Shown: piece by piece, positions 40,497 to 51,803 of the stretch
Position numbering within the stretch: position 1 is the stretch's first letter
Layout of the letters: each line of letters starts with the position of its first letter
Assembly (NCBI GenBank): GCA_001630475.1
Contig: KV419394.1
Coordinates: 310,001 to 374,000 of the forward strand
Length of the DNA stretch: 64,000 nucleotides
Reading direction: 5' to 3'
DNA from: Sistotremastrum niveocremeum HHB9708
Lineage: Eukaryota; Basidiomycota; Agaricomycetes; Sistotremastrales; Sistotremastraceae
Made by a program: the position numbers and the translations under genes
Notes under the pieces: generated by a model
Seen by the model: the letters and a program-made list of their open reading frames with translations, nothing else
Told to the model about the DNA's origin: nothing
Database searches by the model: none

Positions 40497-41944
40497 TTAG
40501 AAATATGAAGCAATAGCCGCACAAGCTGGTGCGAGTAAGTACGCAAGGCCGGGAGCAATCTGTAGGGCACCGGAGGATCCAGGCACTGGGAGAAAATGTT
40601 TCGCGTCTTGAGCTTGCTGTTCCTCAGATTGCTATGAGAAGAGGGTGCGTTAATCCTGGGGCACAAACAAAAAGACCGGAGCGTCGGTACCTTGAATGCA
40701 ACCAATCCTACAAGTACTCCCGCAGCTTTGGACGGCGGGGTTATCAATAGATCAAACAAGTGGTACATAATAAGGCTTACCAAAGAAAACGAATGCAATG
40801 ATAAGCCATATCACCCCCCAAATTTGAGAAGGACAGCATCCACATATCTCAGCGAACACGGCGGCGTCCGAGGTGTTGACCTGTTTTTCCTAAACATTTG
40901 TTTGCGACAGATGAAGAAGAACCGAACCTTGCGAGAGATAGTGTCGTCTGCGTCGTTACCAATCAGCGGGCAGTATTGCGTGTTGAATGCTTTCTCACCG
41001 ATCACGTCCCACAATACATACATACACGACATGACTCCAATGAATAATACCTGAAAGGTTGTATGAGATATCTGCGATCAGGGCAGGAAAGCGGTTCTAC
41101 AAAATAGCGAAGTGCGATTGACCCCTTCACGAACCAGAAAAGGACGATCAAACCAACCATTCCTAAAATTAATAGCCACGTTCTAAGGAGAGGAATGAAC
41201 CTTCGTTGACATCTTGAGAACCGGGCTTACACTAAGTTCCGTCTGGCCCACCACAGCGTGATGATGAAGAATGCAGCCATGACAAGGCTGGCCACCTTGC
41301 TTGCATCGGTGTCGAAACCGCAGGCAATGAGACAAGCTCCAATAAAAGATGACCCAAGATATCCAGCCGGTAGTGTTATTAATGGGATGCCCCCGGACAT
41401 TCTAGTTGCTCCTCCTTCATCAGCTGTATCGTCTTGTGGTAAGCGAGAAGTATGTGGACCGAATGAATGAAGCGCTTACGATCGAGTTCAATCGAGTGTA
41501 TTCGAGCACAAGTCAGTACGCCTGCAATGGCATGGCTCCCCTAAACACGGTGAATCCGGGAGTCTGGATGTTCTTCCACGATGATCGCACCTCGTGAAAT
41601 CCGACAGTCAACAGCCTGGTACAGGCTTGTTAAACGGGTCTTGCTTCAGTATACGAGGAGCTCACTTGAAAGGGTAAACTGGGATATTCTGAATCAACGT
41701 GCCACCATCTCGTTCTCGAAGACTTACTGATCCAATTGAGAAAAGGCACATGCCTTCAAACGAATATCGTCAACCTCGCCGAATATCTATATTCGAGAAC
41801 ATACCATAAAATGGCAATGCCGATGATATAACACCCAGCTACTATCAAAGTAGTTCGTTGAGTTGGGTTTGGCGTCAAAAGAGACTTTGCATCGCGCGGT
41901 TGCAGAGTGCTTTGGAGCGTGTCATAGTCGTAAGGGGCGTACAT
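40497..41944 (-). CDS. M50B-like zinc metalloprotease (polytopic membrane protein)
   Basis: Twelve exons on the minus strand (41805-41944, 41728-41753, 41666-41678, 41591-41615, 41480-41540, 41231-41423, 41101-41182, 40999-41050, 40928-40947, 40781-40880, 40691-40725, 40497-40631), 293 residues in frame. It starts MYAPYDYDTLQS, then a hydrophobic helix (TTLIVAGCYIIGIAILW). The HExxH zinc site (FHEGSHAIAGVL) is assembled from two exons. Then come LDPDEGGATRMSGGIPLITL, PAGYLGSSFIGACLIACGF, several more membrane helices, YVLWDVIDDTISRK and VNTSDAAVFAEICGCCPSQ, matching fungal M50B-like peptidases. Intramembrane cleavage is inferred from the family. Exon 3 has only 13 bases. The stop is 290 bases from the convergent GMC copy 2. 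Confidence 0.83.
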
Positions 41945-42263
41945 CACGTAGGCCGCAGGTCGTGGTAGGACGTTAAGAGTTATGGGCAAGGGCTGTGCCA
42001 CCAAATGCACTGAAGTTCCCCAAGACCGCGCAGCAACGGCAATTATAGAATGGTAGAGCTTGGCATATAAGGTGAAGCAATTCGAACTGCACAGCCACAA
42101 ACTCTGGGCAGTACTTTTATGGAACACGCGCCAAAGTAAAGGTCTCGTAATGTCAGGATCATTGTACAGTACAATATATTCAACAGTACAACAAGAATGC
42201 AGAATGCAACTAAAGCATTTTCATCATTTCTCCAACATCTCCATATGCATCTTGTTGAGCCGG
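41945..42263. other. Spacer between M50B and CWC22 genes
   Basis: 319 bases serving as promoter of the M50B-like gene and 3' region of CWC22. Nothing further was seen. Confidence 0.5.
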
Positions 42264-45014
42264 TCATCGACTGGGATAGCGATTCCTACGAGAGTCTCGC
42301 GGAGGTGTGGGTTCACGACGACGGTAAGGTGGTGTCGGAGATCGTGTTGGGGAGCGTCGTCGGCGGTCAGGACCCCTGGTTTCATCAACGTTTGATCTGC
42401 GAGGAGGGCTTCGCTCATCGCGGCGGGTGGAAAAATCTCTTGGCCTTCTGTCTCTTTCTCCGTCTCGAGGATCCAGGCGGCTATCGCTCCTCCTTGGCGG
42501 GGGTGAAGGGGTATGAGGACGAGCTCGAGATCGTTCAGAATGCCCATTGCGAGCATATGGAGATGGCTCGCGGCTCGGGGGACGTCGCCGGTCGTCTCTT
42601 GGAGGTATTGGATCGCGTGGACGCTCACGACGATAATCGCGGACATCGCGACGCCGAGGTGATGATGAAGCGCGACGTCGGGGAGGAGTAGGAGATCGAC
42701 CTGATGAGTATCGAGATTCTCGACGTGCTGAAGTACGACGGGGCGGCGAAGGCGAAGAGGAAGGTCTGTGTCGTCTACGACTACGAGAACGACTGCGAGA
42801 ACGAGAGTCGGCGCTAGAATCCGAGTCCGAACTGGAATCCGAGCCACTGCTCGAATCTGAATCTGAATCGCTATCGGAATCCGAACTCGAGGAGTCTTGC
42901 TCGAGTAGAGCTTTTTGTTGCATGATGAGCCTCGGGGCGTTCTATACTTTGATCAGTTTCAGGCTTGATAAAGACTACAAGGTACATACCTTGAGGTGCT
43001 CGCGCATGTCCTCGGTCACCACACCAAGACCAATGCTGGTAAAGTAGTTGATAGCGAACCGAGTGTTCTTCGGGTTGTCCATAGGGAACATGTTGCGACA
43101 ACATTGTCTCACTTCTTCGTCTTTGAAACGCTCCGCCAATGTCTTCAATCCCATTGCGCCCATGACGTCTTGCAGAAGGATCTTGACAAAAATACGACTA
43201 CTACTAGTCGTATCGTCCTCGTTCATCTTGATCGTTTCAAACACTTGCCAGGAAATGGAGTCGGTAGCGATAAGATGTCCAAAGAATCGAGCGATGTTCC
43301 TTAGCCGGTTGGCTTCGTATCGATGGATAGTGTTATAGTAATTGATGAATCCCTCTTGGAACGCAGTGGTCCAGACACGATTCAGTTTGCTAAACCGTTC
43401 ACCGATAAGACCGTAGAAATTGGAATAAGATCGCTCTTGTGAGCAACATTCAATGATCATGTTGCAGAGCTCGATCTCTTCTCCCTCTTCGATTTGGACT
43501 TTGAGCAACTTGTGTACGGCTTCCTCGTAGTTGAGTGAATTCATGATGGTGAGGTAGATTGTCCGACGCAAGTTGACGAGGTTGGTTCCGGTATGATCTG
43601 CAATTCCCTCCTTGTCCTCGGCAGCTTCAAATAAAATCAACGGCACGACGAGTAAAAGTGAATGACAGACTCACGAGCTTCCTCTTCATCACTGTCTTCA
43701 CTTTCACTACCAGATTCCTCTTCTGATTCGTCACCAAGAATCTCTGTCTTGATCTCCTTGTACTTTTCTTCGTTCTCCAAGAACTTTGGGTCATACTTGA
43801 AAACGTCTAAATTGAGACGAAGTGTCAGGACGATAAATGGGTGCGCAATATGAACACGCACTTAAGCCTTCCTGAACTTGCAATTCCTCCTCAAGTGAAA
43901 TCTGATGAGTTATTTGCTCGTCTTCGTTAACAAGGTCCAAGCCTTCAGGAAGAATCGGATTGTCTTTGTACTTGTCCTTGCGGACCTGCATGAGAACCTC
44001 CACCATATATTGAACACGTTGACTAATGGTTCCCTCATTCAGGACGGCCCGGAACCGTTCGAAGACGGAAGCGTTGGCTTTCGGTGAGTTTTCAGCCAGG
44101 AATGCACCGACTTCTCGAGTGAATCCAACCGCGATTTCGATCGAATCATCAGTCGGCCGTTCGAGAAGGAGGACAAGGATTTGGAGGGCGATGATCTCAT
44201 GCGCCATTTGTTGATTGACCAAGTGCGCGATGAAGGTGGTCGTAGAATGACAGACAACCTGTTCGACACAGTTGAAAAGAAGGAAGAGTACAGGAGGCTG
44301 CTAGCTCACCTTGTCGTTGCGCTTGAAAGCTCGACGAAATTGACTGATCAAGCGGGTAAGAACCAACTCGCCAACTTGAGGAAGTTTCGTATTGATGATT
44401 GCCACCAAGGCAGCAAAGACAGGAGTGAAAGGTAAAGAGGCCGCCTGCGCTTTCATAATACTCCTAGCGAAGAGGCCACGACCCCTGACAAGATTCTCCG
44501 CGAACAGTTCGGGTACAACGTTTTTGATGTTCGTGATATTGACGCGATTCACTATACCCGTGATGGATTTTCGGAGAGCGTCCCATGAGATTCGTTGATA
44601 CTCGGGGCTTGACTTGTCAGCTGATGCAGCTTCCTGCATAGCTCTAAGTCTTGCAGGTGGAATGTAAACACCGGCTGCACGGGAGGAACCCAAGAGCTTC
44701 GTAAACTCTGCCTGAGCATCAAATGTTGGCTTTGCCGTCGCAGGTTCAAGCTCATTTTCGGCCATTCTCATCATCAATTGACGCTCTCGCTCGGCCTTGC
44801 GAACTGGATCCGCATCCACGACATGAGGAACGTCTACCCGGGCTTTACGAGCTGGCGGCGAGTCATCTCGACCTCTAGAGGGAGAGCCTGACGGTGTCCT
44901 GAGATCAGAGATAAACCATCAAGCTCAATTGGGATATTAAGAAATGATTTACCGCTTCCTCTTGTGAAGAGACGTGTCTGGGATATCAGTGGGTCTCATG
45001 GTGGCCGTCGACAT
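42264..45014 (-). CDS. CWC22: Pre-mRNA splicing factor CWC22
   Basis: Spliceosome component that recruits eIF4A3 to exon junctions in higher eukaryotes. Six exons (44953-45014, 44310-44898, 43862-44258, 43675-43806, 42990-43624, 42264-42941), 830 residues in frame. A short polar N-terminus precedes the MIF4G domain (about residues 95-320), with [11 protein letters not shown] before it and [32 protein letters not shown] and [18 protein letters not shown] within it. An acidic linker ([19 protein letters not shown]) leads to the MA3 domain ([37 protein letters not shown]). The last 215 residues are a long RS domain that starts with Ser-Asp dipeptides and continues with Arg-Ser/Pro-rich sequence. 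Length and order fit the family. Confidence 0.93.
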
Positions 45015-46846
45015 GACTGGCGTCAAGGAAGACAATGACTAGCGGAGTTTCAATCTGACCTGTATTTCCGCCTTCTCGTCCGTCTCTGCCCCTCGGATGT
45101 AATTTTCCCTCTCCTGCATTCACGATCACCACCAGGTCCAAAGGGTTACACGAGGAGCGCGGCGACTAGTTCTATCATTTTTACTCGTTTCGCTGGCTCA
45201 AATCAACTGCAGGCCCCTTTTTTTGCCCCTTTCCACCTGGGAAACAGGGAAGTTTGGGGTCGACTGTTTTGCGCCTAGTATCTACTGTCAACACCCCACT
45301 TCTCGCATGCTGATTGTGTGGAAAAGTCTGTATGCGCGATAGCCACGTATGAGTGGTGAAGCTGGCTCCCTACACGACTTTGCGTAGGGGCTTCTCAGGT
45401 ACCTAATTTACAGGCCCGTGCAAACGGCATATCCTTTCCCCCATGCTTCCTTGTTCAAGCCTTGCTTCTGCACCCCCGATCGATTCACATACATGTGTAC
45501 AGTGCTCTGAACTTTACCTGAAAACGAACCCGGGAAGACCGCAAAAGCTCGAACACGAGTTCGAGGCGGAGTTCGTTCACATCTCTGGATGTCAGGGTCG
45601 TTGAGAGCTCCGACCCAACGGGAGAAAAAAAAAGTTTTTACATACACTCGTCAATCATAACCGGCGTATAAACATGGGAACCGTGTAAAGAACTGCTTCT
45701 TTCAGCGCTCGGATTTAATCATCTCAATCTTGCTGGCCGATAGTCCATTCAATGCTGCGTTGATCTCTGGCCTATCTGACATCATTCCCTTGGTATCTCG
45801 CGAATACTCTTCCGAAGGTCAGAGATTTGACCATCAAGATGACGTAGGCACGCTCGAATCTCGCCTCCGGATCTCACTACTCAGAGTACAGGTCAGACTA
45901 CGCTAAGCATGGGACGCGTCCCCGTCCGGCGTTTGTTTCTCCGTATATGCACACTCTCCTCGTTTCAGATTTCGTGAAAGGGGATCTCTGAGGGTCCACA
46001 CGACTATATACGTAACTTGGCAGACCTTGGAAGTCCTCCTCGCAATGCTCGGGCGGCCAAAGATGCTTGTACCCCTTGTCATCCCAGGTCAGTTAGATAA
46101 CGGTCGTCCGATACGCGGATCATATGAACGCAGACAAAGTGAGGCTCAGGGTGTCAAGAATGCCGTGGAGCCAACCAGTCAGTATTTAAGGACACTATCA
46201 AACTATCGAATGCTCACAACCCGTCTTTGCAGGTTTGGCCCCGCGGCTCTTTCGTCTTCCAGTGGTGATGATCGTCGGATATCTAGCTCTGTCACACTAT
46301 TTTTCCATCCGTGCGACATGAGCTGGTGATCCGATCGATCCATCGCCCCTGGACTCGGAGTGTCGTAGGTCCTTCAGTTGCAAATTCAACTACGCGTGTC
46401 AACATACGTCTGACATATGTTGTACTCTAGAGCAGCTCCCTGCTTTTTGCAGCCTCCTTGCGTCTGGCTTCGATACCGAAGTCACTCCAAGTTTTGTCAT
46501 CAGGACTCACTGCACTAGTTTGTGCACGTGCCCTTGTTGATATCGGGTTGTCTATCTTGATCTCTGACGGATTTTCGTGACCCCTTTGCCGTCTAGACGA
46601 TATATATTGAGAGTTTTCGAGGCCGCGGACGTGCGAAAAACAATTCATATGTGAGAAGCTGCCCTGACGCCGAGTACTGGGATTTAGATCAAACCCACCC
46701 TTCATCTTAAAAATTTTCGGCTTTTGTTCCGTAGATAGACCTCTCCTTCGAGTATCAATGACATTGTATACATCCTGTTTTTCTTCATGTTATGACTATG
46801 CGTGTAAACACAACCAGCTCCCAGCTCCTAGAAATTTAATCCCGAG
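45015..46846. other. Long divergent intergenic region
   Basis: About 1.8 kb between CWC22 and the ITFG1-like gene. It contains 100-codon or shorter frames only (for example plus-strand 46027-46329). None has a motif, although CGACTATATACG at about 46000 could be a TATA element. No gene is called. Confidence 0.4.
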
Positions 46847-49478
46847 ATGTCAAGTCCATCAACATGTACAAACAAGTTGCGGCACGACCTCCAGAACCGC
46901 CTTATGCGAAATAATTGGGCGATCTTGCCTTTGAGCACTCTCCTCCTCCTGTCTCATATCTTGGGATCAGCCGAAGCAATCTGGCCATTCCCCTCCAAGC
47001 GCGTGAAAGGCAATGCGTTCGAAAATGCTGGTTCTTTGGGCTTGGATGTGAATGGGCGGCCATTAGCTTACGGGGATTTTAATGGAGGGCAATTGTAAGT
47101 TTCAGAATACCCGTCACGTTCTTCTATAACCTCCAAACACAGTGTGGATATCGTCATGCTCGCATCTGATCAGCAAACCATCGAGATATACCAATGGGAT
47201 CATGGTCTGTCCGCCTCGGATTTCCGCATATTATAAACCCATGCTATCTTCTGCAGACGGGTTCAAGTTCTCGAAATCAACCCAACTCCATCATGACTCC
47301 CCGGTGCACAATGTAATTCCTGGCGACTACGACCACGACGGCAGGCTGGACCTTTTAGTTATGAACCAAGACACCGGAAGGGGGAGAACTGCTCTTTCGA
47401 TATACCTTGGCTCCCCAAACGGTGTATTCGGTAAGTCGATCCAATTTCAGAATCCTGAAAATTCTATTAATGTTTCCACATCTTCCAAAGAACCTACACG
47501 AATAACGCCACCTCCCGCCACACTTGCGCAGCCAATCCCCCTTGACAGCGGCGGAAATATGCTCGTGGACCTGCTAGGTGTTCCGTACGAAGCCTCCTCG
47601 ACCCTCAAACTCTGGAAAAATCAGATCAATGGGAGCACGGTGCCTGCCGAACTTTTTGAGTTGTAAGCATGGATCCAGATGATCAGAATGTGCACATTCA
47701 TGCTTGGCCACCAGGGTTGATGCTCCTCTTTCAGGCGGTATACCGTGCATTCCAGACAATCCTCATAGTAATGCTCTTGTGGACCTGGATGGGGATTGTA
47801 TTGCAGATCTCTTCCTTCTCTGTCAACCAGAGACTATGTTCGGCCCGCAATCATTTCAGTTCTGGATCAACAACAAGACCTCAGGCTTCAAGATTAGCGC
47901 TTCCGGGGATCTCCCCAGAAACATCGGCCAGATCACATTTGCAGACATGGATAGGGATGGAACTATGGACATGGTCTATCCCACATGCTCTTCAATCGAC
48001 CGAGATACAGGGGTTGGATCTGATTGCTTCATCAATATTGTCTTCAATCGTCAGAAACCCCTTTGCGTCGGCGATGCTTCGCCTCCGTCTTGTCGAGCTC
48101 CAGACGATCTATGTTCCTCAGATCCGTACTTCTTTTTCAACTTTGAATCTTCAGATCCTGAGGTATGTCCTAAGCGAGATTTTTCAAGAAAATTCTAACG
48201 TGATAGTAGGAATTCATGCGTGTACCGCTATCACCTGTTATCTCTACACGGAAGAAGTCCGGCTTGCTAATGTATGACACAAGCTTCTCGCCGCCTATCC
48301 CCCTTCCCCTAAGATTAGGCGACGCAGACCTCGACGGCTTTCCCGACATCCTGCTCATTGCTACGGGAGAGCCCCACGGCGGCATTCTCGGGATTGGACA
48401 GAAAGAAGACCACACTCCAAAACTCTTATTGTCAGTCCCTTGTGGTCCGGGTTTGCCCGGCTGCGCAGCCAAGGGGAAGGGAGGAAATAAGCGTTCATTT
48501 CACGTGTCGTCAGGATCCGAAGTCCTTGATTCCATTACCGACGCATCTGGCGTTTCTTTCTTCGATCTAGATGAAGATGTGCGTGAATATCTGGCAAGCA
48601 GCCGGCAAAGAAACTCTTCACTCATACACATATTAGGGTACATTGGACATTTTGATCCAGCGAACAGGGGATCAAGGGAGTGGCCGAGTCGAATTCGTAG
48701 AGAATAACTTCTTCCACGATGCTTTCTTCCTCAAAGCTATCAGTAAGCGCCGATTTTCTTCCGCTGGATTGCCCTGGATTGCCCTCTGACGCGTTGGCAT
48801 TAGCCCTTAACGGCGCATGTTCGAATGGATTCTGTAAATCCGTGAACGGCTCGGTCAACACCAATGTAAGCTTTCGCAGATTATCTTGTGACGCCGGTTA
48901 ACTCATTGGAGCAGCCTTTTGGTGTCAGCTATACCGGTGCAACATACAAGTACACAGTCTTTGACACTGTTGGGAAGAGGTCAGCTGCTCAAGGTCACTA
49001 ATCTGCGCTATCTTTCAACCGGATGCTGACTTCTCACAGCGGCTCAAACTCCTCAAACCGCATATCAGTCTCTGCTAACGCCATATGCATTCATCGGGCT
49101 CGGACGTACAAATAACTACGTTGAGAAGTTTTATGTGGGAGCTACACTGCATACCGAAGAACATTACACGTATTTAGAAGGTGTCATCCCAAACTCCAAA
49201 GTTGCTATCTGGCCTCCCAATGTTCGTGACGGCCAGATACAGGGCGATTGGAAACGCGAACTCTATTTACGGCCTGGACAGTGGATTCCACTTGTCACTC
49301 TGACCGTTGTATTGGCCACCGGTCTAATGGCTATTATTGTGCTTGTTTTGCATCTGAATGAAAAGGTCTGTCACCCTTCATTCTTTGTACGAATACAACT
49401 AATAATGCCCAACATTAGAGGGAAGATAAGCTGGAGCGTCAACGTGCTTCGCATATCATCAATTTCGATGCACTCTAG
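46847..49478 (+). CDS. FG-GAP repeat membrane protein, ITFG1/TIP-like
   Basis: Ten exons (46847-47094, 47143-47204, 47257-47662, 47715-48162, 48210-48578, 48637-48742, 48804-48865, 48915-48993, 49040-49365, 49419-49478), 721 residues in frame. The N-terminus has a signal sequence (NWAILPLSTLLLLSHILGSAEA); a start at 46904 would give a standard signal peptide, whereas 46847 adds 19 residues. The lumenal or extracellular part carries FG-GAP beta-propeller repeats with calcium-binding loops (GDYDHDGRLDLLV, VDLDGDCIADLF, ADMDRDGTMDMV, GDADLDGFPDILL). The conserved TPYAFIGLGRTNNYVE and YLRPGQWIPLV precede one C-terminal membrane helix (LTVVLATGLMAIIVLVLHL) and a short cytosolic tail. This is the layout of the T-cell immunomodulatory protein family, present in many fungi. 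The role is unclear. Confidence 0.85.
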
Positions 49479-49509
49479 TAATTGGCACAGGAATTACCTC
49501 GCGTTCCCT

Positions 49510-50687
49510 TCACAATGCAGCAATGGAGCTTGCTTTCCATTTCGTCTCTGCTATATCTGGACCTGGCACTTCTTCTACCCTTGACTCCTCTCTCAGCTTC
49601 AGGAGATGGAGATGAACCCCATACGACGCTGGCTGCCACAGCGATTGGGGATAAGCAGCATATATGTGCGAGACGATATCCATGACCGTCGCATAACCGC
49701 CATTGATAGGCGGAGAACGGAGAACGTTCAAGATCTCTCGTTCTCGCTCTAGTCGATGTTCGATATATTCTTTGATGTGTTTCCGACCATTATGAAGCAC
49801 GGGACCATGGCCAGGATAGAGTGTAGAAAATGGAGCTTTGCCGTCGACCTCCACGTCGAGCATTTTTTGTAAACTAGCTAGATAGGTTTTGAGATCTTTG
49901 AAGACGGCGGTGCCCTGCCCGAGGACCGAGTCTGCTGTAAATAACGCGCTTTCTTCGTGCAGTAATATGCAGATGGAATCGTCAGTGTGACCTGGCGTGT
50001 GGAAGATCTGTAGCGTAGTGTCCCCAGCCCGAAGCGTTTCCTTCTCGTCCAATTCATGGAGTATGAACTCGTTGTCGGTGTGCACGAATGAGCCCAAAGG
50101 AAGGGTTTTGAGATATGATTCAAGATTCGCGTCGAGTTGGTTCGGGTATTTGTGGATTTTAGGTGGGTGGAATGAATGGGAAGATTTGGCTTGTGCTAGC
50201 TTTCGAAGGAGTGATAGCACGGAGTCAAGACCACCCCAGTGGTCTCGGTGTTCATGTGAGATTATGATGTCAGAAACCAATGGTGTGTCGTTTGTCGATT
50301 CTGGGAGTTGTTTTAGGGCGTCTTCGAGATGGGGTACATATTCCGGTTTCCCTTCTCCAGTGTCCAAGAGTACATAGGGTGCACGAAGACCAATGATATA
50401 GGTGTTAGTTCCTGAACGGACATCAATACGTGGCCCCGATCGAAAATCGTTGGGAAACATCGTGCCTTGTAGCGTGAATTTTCCCGGGTTCTACAGATAA
50501 GTCATGACTGGTATAAGCAGCTAAGACTCGAGCAATAAAGCCCAACAGGTCTCACCTGTCCCAATACCCTCAAAACACGTTCGCTAAGCTACTCGTCGAA
50601 AGCATTCAATGTCTAATCTTCCGCCGAGAATAATTGGGATCTTGAACTCACTCGCTGAACTGGAGGTAGGATCTCGAGCTTGTCCAT
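49510..50687 (-). CDS. Metallo-beta-lactamase-fold hydrolase, LACTB2-like
   Basis: Three exons (50652-50687, 50556-50588, 49510-50490), 349 residues. The first two exons encode MDKLEILPPVQRLSERVLRV, the N-terminus usual in LACTB2 relatives. Metal-binding motifs are complete: HEHRDHWGG (HxHxDH), HTPGHTDDS, the Asp of FTADSVLGQG, and PGHG. The C-terminal winged-helix region (LEREREILNVL, MDIVSHIYAAYP) also matches. Human LACTB2 is a mitochondrial single-strand endoribonuclease, and in fungi related enzymes also act as thioesterases on polyketide synthases, so function cannot be fixed from fold alone. Its stop is only 31 bases from the convergent ITFG1-like stop, so the two transcripts must overlap. 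Confidence 0.88.
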
Positions 50688-51803
50688 GATGAATTCAGAT
50701 CAACTGGGGTTTAGCTGACAAAGCTAACCCAAAGACACAGAAAGAACGATAAGCGCCGTGGTGGATCTAATCTCGGATAATCTAATCGTCCCTACCGCTT
50801 AGAAATTCAAAAAAAATCCGTGCATTATTCTGGCAAAAGCATGGACGAGTCTGGAAGACTCGGAGCGTTAGTCTTCTTCACTGTCACTGGCTCTTTGTTG
50901 CTGTAAGAGTCGCCAACGAGGCGTTTCACGGTTTCTGAGTTCTACCCTCGAATATTCCAGGCATCGGCATGAAGTGACGAAAGTGTTTGATTGGATTGCA
51001 GCGTTGGATACAGCCCTGCAAGTTCCTGGTGACGAATGCCATGCCTAAGCCGGATAATCGAACGCTAACGATGAGAACATTCACATCGCAGGAGACGCAG
51101 ATTCAAAGTATCGGGCGGGTGATCTAAAAGTGTTGGGAAATGCAGGGCTCTCATACGTCGTGAGTAGTAAGACAAGGTCCTGGTTGTACTTGCTGAGACG
51201 TAGACATCGTAAATGGCTCATTCGAGAGTTGGACGCCGCAAGGCCGATAAAATCTACTCCTTTGGGCGTGAGCTTCACGTGGTTGGATGCGGAGTGAGGA
51301 GTGTATTAAGTAGCGCGATGATACACTTGTCTAGATGTTGAATCCGTAGCTCTTCATGCATGCAACATGAGCTCTAACGAGCTCTATGCACTTCTGGTCC
51401 GCTTCTGAGGGGTCTGTGTTGAAGAAGCATGCGTCCCGCGCTGACTTGGTCTCAGGACATGCACAACACCTGTGAATGTATCAGAACGCTCCTATAGAAT
51501 CAGAGCCAGACCTCGTACGGTTTAATGCCTTCGGGATTCAGTGGGTTGACTGCAGGCTTCACCGGGCACGATGACAAATCAGCCTGAGCAACCTCTGTGG
51601 GTGCTTTTGATCCAGAAAAAAAGCCGAACATCGTCCAAAACCACCACTTGGTATTAAAAGAGGAATGAAGGACGACTATGAAGTCGCACAGTCCAGATGT
51701 CGATGGCTGAGGTAAAGGTTCTGGACAAAGTGATCGGCGATCTCCGACCCGACTTTCCTGGTGGCCCCTGGCGAGGCCCAACATTTCCTCTCTCTAGGCG
51801 ACG
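50688..51803. other. Divergent intergenic region
   Basis: About 1.1 kb between the LACTB2-like and ABC transporter genes. No supported coding or RNA feature was found. Confidence 0.45.

Noticed and set aside
42184-42691. 164-codon plus-strand frame opposite the CWC22 RS domain
   Set aside because: Antisense of a repetitive RS-coding stretch, which keeps opposite frames open by composition.
47433-47452. GTAAGT...CAG resembling an intron inside the ITFG1-like gene
   Set aside because: Only about 20 bases, too short for a spliceosomal intron. The frame reads through well.
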